A DNA stretch of 9,224 nucleotides, taken from assembly GCA_964493995.1 (NCBI GenBank), contig CAZBQD010000059.1, positions 1-9,224 on the forward strand. Direction: 5' to 3'. Within the stretch, counting starts at the first letter, position 1; every line of letters starts with the position of its first letter. Under the pieces are notes generated by a model. That model did no database searches, was not told the origin of the DNA, and saw only the letters and a program-made list of their open reading frames with translations. Made by a program: the position numbers and the translations under genes. The stretch is from GCA-002282575 sp964493995 (GTDB lineage Bacteria; Pseudomonadota; Gammaproteobacteria; Thiomicrospirales; Thiomicrospiraceae). Of the stretch, positions 1-4,903 are shown one piece after another.

Positions 1-366
1 AACAGCCGATTTGAGACCTTTGGTAAGTCTGCCGCACGCTGTGATGACCTGCTCGGTTTCATCCCCGCTCGACTCACCGCTTTGACTTACGCAATAGTGG
101 GCCAACACACCCGACAGGCACTCTCCTGTGCTTGGAGACAAGGACGCAGACACGACAGTCCTAATGCCGGCTTAGTGATGGCGGCGGGCGCTGGAGCCTT
201 AGGCGTTCGATTGGGTGGTGGTGCAAGCTACCAAGGATTACGCAGCAAACGTCCTTATTTTGGTTGGGGCAAAGCTTGCCGAGCAGCCGATATTTCGCAG
301 TGTCTAACCCTCATTGATAAAAGCCTAGTCGCTTGGCTGCTTGTCATAGCCGCGTTAAGTCTATGA
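1..366 (+). CDS. cobD: Adenosylcobinamide-phosphate synthase, C-terminal part (CbiB/CobD family)
   Basis: Only the last 121 residues are present; the gene enters from the left edge in frame 1 and stops at TGA 364-366. The family (about 310-320 aa, a polytopic inner-membrane protein) joins adenosylcobyric acid to aminopropanol or its phosphate, giving adenosylcobinamide (phosphate). The visible part has the family's C-terminal signature: FIPARLTAL at residues 20-28, CAWRQGRRHDSPNAG at 43-57, GALGVRLGG at 65-73, and a final hydrophobic membrane segment at about 108-121. Its stop overlaps the start of cobC (ATGA), which makes the aminopropanol phosphate used by this enzyme, so the two genes are very likely one transcript. 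The truncation is caused by the window edge, with no sign of a broken gene. Family assignment is confident; the symbol follows the Pseudomonas naming (cbiB in Salmonella). Confidence 0.9.
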   Translation, partial: NSRFETFGKSAARCDDLLGFIPARLTALTYAIVGQHTRQALSCAWRQGRRHDSPNAGLVMAAGAGALGVRLGGGASYQGLRSKRPYFGWGKACRAADISQCLTLIDKSLVAWLLVIAALSL

Positions 367-1352
367 AAAATCAGCACGGTGGTCGATTGCAGGCGGCGTG
401 TCAGCTCTATGGCGGTACGCCAGAACAATGGGTTGACTTGTCCACCGGTATCGCACCTTGGTCTTATCCTTTGCCAATGGTTCCCCAAAGCGTCTGGCAA
501 CGCTTACCAGAAGAAGAAGACGGACTGATTGACCTGGCGGCACACTACTATGGCGTTCATACTAGCGAATGTTTGGCGGTGGCGGGGAGTCAATGGGCTA
601 TTGAACACATACCCTATTGTTACTCTGACCAACTGGTCGTGCTGATGCTCGCCAATGGCTACAGCGAACACCCTCGTGCTTGGCGCAACGCTGGACATCA
701 TGTCATCGAAGTGACTGATATTAATGAGTTAATTGCACAATCATCCGACTGCGATGCTTGCGTCCTAATTCAACCGCATAACCCACTGGGAATTGTGTTG
801 AACGAAATGCAATTACAGCACATTAAACATAATCTGCGCCGAGGCGTTATGGTGATAGACGAAGCCTTCGCTGATAGTCGGCCTACCCCAACACTATCAC
901 TAGCCATGAATACGTGGAAATTGCGTTCTATTGGTAAGTTTTTTGGGCTGGCGGGCATTCGCTTAGGCTTTGTTTTGGCAAGCCAAGAACAGATTCAACA
1001 ACTCAGCCAACGGCAATCACCTTGGTCGGTCAGTCATCTAGCCCGTTGGGCGGGAAAACATGCTTTAGCGGATACGGTATGGCAAACAGTGCAAAAAACG
1101 CGACTCAAACAACACAGCAAAAAATTAAATGAACTGCTTGTTGCTCACAGGTTTAACTTAATCAATCAGACAGATTATTTTGTCACCATAACCTCAGAAC
1201 AGAGTCAGGCATGGGTTGAATCGGCGGCCCAGTCGCAGCTACTACTTAGGCACTTGCCTGCAATCCATGGGATTCGTTTTGGCCTACCGGCAAATGAACA
1301 GGAATGGGGCAAATTAACTGACTGGCTATCTCGACAGACATCCCGTCGCTAA
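363..1352 (+). CDS. cobC: Threonine-phosphate decarboxylase, PLP-dependent (CobC type)
   Basis: Predicted 329-aa fold-type I PLP enzyme that decarboxylates L-threonine O-3-phosphate to (R)-1-amino-2-propanol phosphate, the linker of the cobalamin nucleotide loop. Visible features are an N-terminal HGGRL at residues 5-9, DLSTGIAPWSYP at 25-36 (typically DLSTGINP..YP), QPHNPLG at 137-143, DEAFAD at 166-171, and GKFFGLAGIRLGF at 191-203 with the PLP-binding lysine at K192. An IRFGLP motif at 304-309 supplies the usual late arginine. I chose ATG 363-365 because it overlaps the cobD stop (ATGA), fits family length and begins just before HGGRL; an in-frame TTG at 333 would add 10 unsupported residues. 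No good Shine-Dalgarno is visible, which suits translational coupling. The name collides with Salmonella cobD, the same enzyme. No strong terminator on the + strand follows. Confidence 0.92.
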   Translation: MKNQHGGRLQAACQLYGGTPEQWVDLSTGIAPWSYPLPMVPQSVWQRLPEEEDGLIDLAAHYYGVHTSECLAVAGSQWAIEHIPYCYSDQLVVLMLANGYSEHPRAWRNAGHHVIEVTDINELIAQSSDCDACVLIQPHNPLGIVLNEMQLQHIKHNLRRGVMVIDEAFADSRPTPTLSLAMNTWKLRSIGKFFGLAGIRLGFVLASQEQIQQLSQRQSPWSVSHLARWAGKHALADTVWQTVQKTRLKQHSKKLNELLVAHRFNLINQTDYFVTITSEQSQAWVESAAQSQLLLRHLPAIHGIRFGLPANEQEWGKLTDWLSRQTSRR

Positions 1353-1372
1353 TCGTCCCAGTTTTGAAAATG

Positions 1373-1410
1373 AAAAAAGCCATGCTTCCCCTTATGGAAA
1401 AGCATAGCTT
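1373..1410 (-). terminator. Rho-independent terminator of the four-gene operon
   Basis: An 11-bp inverted repeat (1377-1387 with 1400-1410, one mismatch) has a 12-nt loop. Read on the - strand it is followed by a T-rich tail (TTTTTTCATTTT). The T-run exists only in the - direction, so it ends the operon coming from the right rather than cobC. The stop codon of the 124-aa gene (1392-1394) lies inside the loop, so the right arm is coding sequence. Confidence 0.72.
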
Positions 1411-1766
1411 GCAGGATCACTGTGTAATTGTATCGGCGCTTTGGGCTTAACTTCAGCAACCACTTCGGACGCCTTAGCGGGTTTCGCGCGTTGCTTAGCC
1501 ATGGCTTTGACTTGAACCGCTTGTTTATCCGCTTCGGCTTTGGCGGTCATCGCTTTTTCCGCTTCAACTCGTGCCAACTGTAATTGCGCGATTTGTTTAT
1601 TGGTAAGCTCTTGTTGAGCCGACAATTCACGCAATTTTTTGTCGTGTAATCGAACCTTCTCTTCAACCACTTTAACGCGCGTTGAAATACTCGATGAAGC
1701 CAATACTTGCTGTGCCGACAATCCCACACCAACCAATAATATCACGGTTAAACCGAGTGTTTTCAT
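1392..1766 (-). CDS. Small secreted coiled-coil protein, function unknown
   Basis: A 124-aa protein I do not recognise. Residues 1-23 look like a Sec signal peptide (K2, hydrophobic core LGLTVILLVGVGL, cleavage likely after VLA at 21-23). There is no cysteine, so it is not a lipoprotein. Residues 28 to about 92 are rich in charged residues, Q and A, and read as a continuous helix or coiled coil. The tail (about 93-124) is K/P/A-rich and ends YAFP. The start is supported by GGAGG (1774-1778) seven bases before ATG 1764-1766. It is the last gene of the operon, 38 bp after the LPP20/FlgP-like gene, and its end forms part of the terminator. The AEVKP ... DP ... FP tail resembles that of the 392-aa protein in the same operon. 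A periplasmic partner or spacer role is inference. Confidence 0.75.
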   Translation of the reverse strand: MKTLGLTVILLVGVGLSAQQVLASSSISTRVKVVEEKVRLHDKKLRELSAQQELTNKQIAQLQLARVEAEKAMTAKAEADKQAVQVKAMAKQRAKPAKASEVVAEVKPKAPIQLHSDPASYAFP

Positions 1767-1804
1767 AACGATTCCTCCGTTGATGGTTGCGGTGAAACTC
1801 GCAC

Positions 1805-2341
1805 TTATCGCGGTGCTAAATCATCAGGATCAAAACAGTTGGTACCACAACTCGATTTCACCGGCGAATTCATCGCTTGATCACTGTAAGATAAATAATT
1901 ATCGAAGAAATCGCGATCAACGAAGACTTCAATCACTGTTTCATAGTTGTTGTCCGCCATAGGGGTCACACTCGTCACTCGCGCTCCGCGAACCATGGCA
2001 TTCACTTTAGCACGGAAGGAATCGCTTTTAACCGCCATTGCCCCCACCGTTGTGTTGCCTTCGATTTTCACGCCGTTAATTTGTTCTGCTAACGAACGGT
2101 AGGCATCGAGCTTGGAAGCACGAATGGCCATTAAACGACGTTGACCTGGCGTGTAAGCCTCGTACAGACTTTCTGTACCATAACCCACAGCCGAAATACG
2201 CACACGTTCTTTAGGTGCAACGGATTTAGCCACGGCGACATCCGGTTTGGTTGCCTGACTGCTGCTATTGTTGTTCACACAACCTAGCATCAGCAGCGAA
2301 CTGGCAACAGCAATACTCATAATTGAAATTAGCGGTTTCAT
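1805..2341 (-). CDS. LPP20-family lipoprotein, FlgP-like
   Basis: A 178-aa predicted outer-membrane lipoprotein. Residues 1-20 form a signal peptide with a loose lipobox MLGC (Cys21), followed by a polar N/S/Q linker. The core at about 46-150 carries the LPP20/FlgP signature: AVGYG (51-55), MAIRASKLDAYRSLAEQ (71-87), GNTT (95-98), VRGARV (117-122) and YETVIEVFVDRD (133-144). In Vibrio and Campylobacter, FlgP proteins are outer-membrane lipoproteins of the flagellar basal disk or outer-membrane complex needed for motility, but LPP20 proteins also occur away from flagella, so the role here is open. A C-terminal extension holds Cys165 and Cys169 (CGTNC), beyond the usual domain end. The start ATG 2339-2341 has AGGAAG (2349-2354) seven bases upstream and overlaps the stop of the small ORF before it (ATGA). 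Family assignment is firm; flagellar function is inferred. Confidence 0.85.
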   Translation of the reverse strand: MKPLISIMSIAVASSLLMLGCVNNNSSSQATKPDVAVAKSVAPKERVRISAVGYGTESLYEAYTPGQRRLMAIRASKLDAYRSLAEQINGVKIEGNTTVGAMAVKSDSFRAKVNAMVRGARVTSVTPMADNNYETVIEVFVDRDFFDNYLSYSDQAMNSPVKSSCGTNCFDPDDLAPR

Positions 2342-2448
2342 GATAAGACTTCCTTATTGGGCTGTTTCATTGATTTCTCACTCCCATTGCCGAATTCGGT
2401 CAATGTCTGTTGCTGTTGGCAACTATTATTTTCAATCATGGTTTCCAT
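2338..2448 (-). CDS. Small ORF (36 aa) between the 392-aa and FlgP-like genes
   Basis: This ORF begins with ATG 2446-2448, one nucleotide after the TAG of the 392-aa gene, and ends at TGA 2338-2340, overlapping the FlgP-like start in an ATGA junction. The predicted product is hydrophilic: METMIENNSC, then a QQQQ run, and an S/K/Q/N/E-rich rest ending KEVLS. It has no signal peptide or membrane segment. The junction geometry is what one expects of a translationally coupled operon gene and leaves no untranslated gap. Against it, the ribosome binding site is poor: AGGA lies too close to the ATG, so translation would depend on termination-reinitiation. It may be a real small protein, a coupling leader for the lipoprotein gene, or chance. 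I do not recognise the product. Confidence 0.4.
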   Translation of the reverse strand: METMIENNSCQQQQTLTEFGNGSEKSMKQPNKEVLS

Positions 2449-2449
2449 C

Positions 2450-3628
2450 CTAAGGAAATCCGTCAGACTTGCCCATTTGTTGACTCCAACGAGCTCGCCA
2501 TTCAGGGTCATCAGCCGGCTTTACAGGTTTCACCTCAGCTTTGGGTGCTACCTCTTTCTCTTCCACTTTTTTCACAACGGGCGCTTTTGGCGCACTGGAC
2601 ACTTTCGCAACCGGTTTCAGTGCTTTAACATCAGTTTCCACCGACTTTAAGGTATCTGTCACTAGCTGTGATTGTTGTTGTAAAGCTTCCGATTGTTTCT
2701 GCAAGTTTTCCAACACCTTTTGAGTGGCGATCAACCGCTTCTTCACATCACTAATATCGGCCGTCAACTGCTCCGCTTGAGCTGAATTAACAACTTTTTC
2801 AGTGTTAGGTGCAACAGCTGCCTGTGTTTCTGCCGCTTTAGTCGCGTCGGCATCGCCGTTGGCAAGGTTCTGTTGAATCTCTTCACGCAGGGCCGCTTTA
2901 CGCTCTGCTGCTGTCATGGGTTTACCATTTGGGGCTGCCGCTGCAACGGGCGCTGTGGGCGTTTTCGACTTTAATATCTCGATCGATTCGGCAATCTCTG
3001 CCAACTGGGTGGCCACATCCGATAATTGACCGCTCATGGTTTTGGTTTTCTTACCTGCATCTTCTAAAATCAAATAAGACTGCCCCACTTCGGTTTTAAT
3101 CGCTTCGACCTGTTCTAACAATTTAGCATCGGTTTTCGGTGCTGAGAATAACCCACCTGCTGCCAAGCCAATGGCTGTGAGCACCAAAACAATTAAAATG
3201 CTACCAAAAATAATAATGAGTTTTTTGAGTGAATCCATTTCTGCGTCCGTCCACTGTGCTGTTGATTTACCGGCTTTAAGACTGGGAGGTGCTTTAGCAG
3301 GTGTCGGTGATTCGTTGAGTTCTGATCTGAGCGGCATGTCAGGCTTAGCCGAAAGAGGCGCCATCGCCAAAAGGTCATCGTCTGCTGGGGTTTCTGCCAC
3401 AGGCGTTGTGGGCGCAGCTTCCAGAACCGGCTCCACTTCCAGGCTGGGTGCTGGTTCGATCAGCTCATCGACCACCGCTAGGTTATCACCCAGTTCCGAT
3501 GCCAACAGAGGATCGGGCGGCGGTTCGGTGTTGACAGCCGTTGCCGCATCGGTCGATTCCGGCGCCACATCGGCCGCATCGAGCAGTGCGTCTAAGCTAT
3601 CTAAATCTAATGCGTTAAAATCTGACAC
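2450..3628 (-). CDS. Single-pass inner-membrane protein with periplasmic coiled coil, function unknown
   Basis: A 392-aa protein I do not recognise. Residues 1 to about 130 are acidic and P/A/E/D-rich, probably disordered and cytoplasmic, starting with a short amphipathic stretch LDSLDALLDAAD (9-20). A transmembrane helix covers about 137-161, preceded by KK (135-136), giving an N-in, C-out topology by the positive-inside rule. The periplasmic part has helical segments at about 165-222 and 283-337, the latter Q/L/E-rich and typical of coiled coil, separated by A/P-rich linkers. A K/P/V/E-rich tail ends DDPEWRARW ... GFP. The overall layout recalls TolA-like or other envelope-spanning tethers, but no family motif is visible. 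The start is GTG 3626-3628, with a weak AGGG upstream; an in-frame TAG lies just before it and no early ATG exists. It is first of four genes, following a 159-bp gap. Confidence 0.78.
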   Translation of the reverse strand: MSDFNALDLDSLDALLDAADVAPESTDAATAVNTEPPPDPLLASELGDNLAVVDELIEPAPSLEVEPVLEAAPTTPVAETPADDDLLAMAPLSAKPDMPLRSELNESPTPAKAPPSLKAGKSTAQWTDAEMDSLKKLIIIFGSILIVLVLTAIGLAAGGLFSAPKTDAKLLEQVEAIKTEVGQSYLILEDAGKKTKTMSGQLSDVATQLAEIAESIEILKSKTPTAPVAAAAPNGKPMTAAERKAALREEIQQNLANGDADATKAAETQAAVAPNTEKVVNSAQAEQLTADISDVKKRLIATQKVLENLQKQSEALQQQSQLVTDTLKSVETDVKALKPVAKVSSAPKAPVVKKVEEKEVAPKAEVKPVKPADDPEWRARWSQQMGKSDGFP

Positions 3629-3787
3629 AGACTAACCCTACTTAAGGAAAGGCTCAACACGATCAGCTCGTGATGGTCACTTCCGACTATTATCAATTAA
3701 AAGACTTGTGAAGCTTATCGACTCAGAAGCGAATTTCTGAACCACAAATTTCAAAGAAGATTAAGCAAGATTAATACCAGTTTTAAC
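3629..3787 (-). promoter_or_regulatory. Intergenic region upstream of the envelope operon, with repeats
   Basis: This 159-bp gap separates the LpoA-like stop from the GTG of the 392-aa gene and should hold the operon's promoter. On the - strand it contains a perfect tandem TTAATCTT, 2-nt spacer, TTAATCTT (3757-3774; 10-bp period), a 6-bp dyad TCAGAA/TTCTGA with a 6-nt gap (3723-3740), and a 5-bp dyad CACGA/TCGTG (3658-3672) in the likely leader. A GATAAT hexamer near 3691-3696 could be a -10 but lacks a convincing -35. No terminator is evident for the LpoA-like gene. Regulatory content is likely; the exact sites are guesses. Confidence 0.35.
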
Positions 3788-4903
3788 TCATTCAAGCATA
3801 GCTTCATCATCGATGATTTCAACTTGACCATCGCCCAGCCAAACCAAGGGCCAGCGCGCCTGAATACGCTGTTCCTGATCGAGCGTTAAATCGCCCGTTG
3901 CTCCCTTAAAAGGCATTTTGAAAGCGCTGTGAGGAAGGGATAAGCGCGCTAAGGCAAGACGCATCGCATCCTCGCCCAAGGCGGTAAAAAAACCATCACT
4001 TTTAGCACGTTGCTGCTGCATGGCCTCAATTTGATAATAGGGCATAAACGTCTTCATCCGACCCCAATTAGGCGTGCTGCGCACATAATCAACGCTGGCA
4101 TTCGCTCCCGTATCCACCCAATACAAGCTGAAAGACTGTCCCCAAGCGTAATCGACCTGATGCGATACTTCTAAGGCGTCCGCCAGAGGCGCAAACAACA
4201 ACAAAGCCTCAACATCCTGACGCAGCCATGGCATGGCCACTAAGGGTTGTTCTAATAGGTTTTCTAGCTGACTGATACGACGACGACTTTTGTGATAACC
4301 GGTAATGGCATAAATAGCCGCCACCAGCTGATCGCTTTGCTGATAGATTAGACGTTCTTTAATGCTGGCATCCTGTACGGCTAAAAAACTCTGCGACAAA
4401 CGATTCGCGTGGGGTGTATTCACGCCCAACATCAACACCTCAGTTATCGATTTTTCAGCCAAATGACGTGCCAACTGATAAGCTGACTGCTCGGCGGTTA
4501 ATGCAAACTGCCACACCTGAGCATGGACTGAGGAGGTTTGATTGAGGGCAATAACCGGTAACTGGGGCGATAAAGCGATCAGTTGCTGTACATCGGATTT
4601 ATGCAAAGGACCAATCACCAGCTTAGGCTGTAGCTGCAACACGGCTCGCCATGCCGCTTTGAAGTGTGCAAAGTCATCTAAACGCACCACTTTAAGAGGC
4701 TGATCCGCCGGCAGATGACGTCTGACTCCCTGCAACACTTGGGTGTTTGCCTCGCTGCCGACTTGCTCACTCGAACTCAGCAACACCACAATCGGTGGTG
4801 GCTCTGCCCAAGTTGCCCAAGGTAAGATCAGCAGCAAACCGGCCAAATAGCTCCAAAGCCGAGCAGAGGTTAACATGGTCTTACGCGACCTAGGCAGTGG
4901 CAT
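3788..4903 (-). CDS. LppC/LpoA-type penicillin-binding protein activator homologue, short form
   Basis: A 371-aa predicted periplasmic protein resembling the C-terminal, periplasmic-binding-protein-like domain of LpoA (LppC family), which in E. coli activates the peptidoglycan synthase PBP1A. Matching elements include VIGPL (96-100), LPVIALNQ (115-122), RRRISQLENLL (207-217), RQDVEALLLFAP (228-239), ALGEDAMRLALARL (308-321) and KGATGDLTLDQEQRI (333-347). E. coli LpoA is about 680 aa, with an N-terminal TPR domain; that domain is absent here. There is a Sec-type signal (hydrophobic 18-30, ATWA then EPP) but no lipobox cysteine, so it is predicted soluble in the periplasm rather than outer-membrane anchored. 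ATG 4903 overlaps the pepN stop by 14 nt; ATG 4874-4876 (Met10) would give a more usual signal length and is a real alternative. PBP activation is inferred from family only. Confidence 0.72.
   Translation of the reverse strand: MPLPRSRKTMLTSARLWSYLAGLLLILPWATWAEPPPIVVLLSSSEQVGSEANTQVLQGVRRHLPADQPLKVVRLDDFAHFKAAWRAVLQLQPKLVIGPLHKSDVQQLIALSPQLPVIALNQTSSVHAQVWQFALTAEQSAYQLARHLAEKSITEVLMLGVNTPHANRLSQSFLAVQDASIKERLIYQQSDQLVAAIYAITGYHKSRRRISQLENLLEQPLVAMPWLRQDVEALLLFAPLADALEVSHQVDYAWGQSFSLYWVDTGANASVDYVRSTPNWGRMKTFMPYYQIEAMQQQRAKSDGFFTALGEDAMRLALARLSLPHSAFKMPFKGATGDLTLDQEQRIQARWPLVWLGDGQVEIIDDEAMLE

Noticed and set aside
333..362. TTG start 10 codons upstream for cobC
   Set aside because: It would overlap cobD by 34 nt and adds residues absent from the family; ATG 363 gives a classic ATGA junction.
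3171..3635. 154-aa + strand ORF rich in S, A and G
   Set aside because: It is antisense to the start of the 392-aa gene. Its Ser/Ala/Gly-rich composition mirrors the A/P/E/D codons of the opposite strand, and it has no recognisable domain.
3715..3741. Sigma-28 flagellar promoter for the envelope operon
   Set aside because: GTCGATAA resembles the -10 (GCCGATAA), but no TAAA-like -35 sits at the right distance; the upstream match is about chance level.
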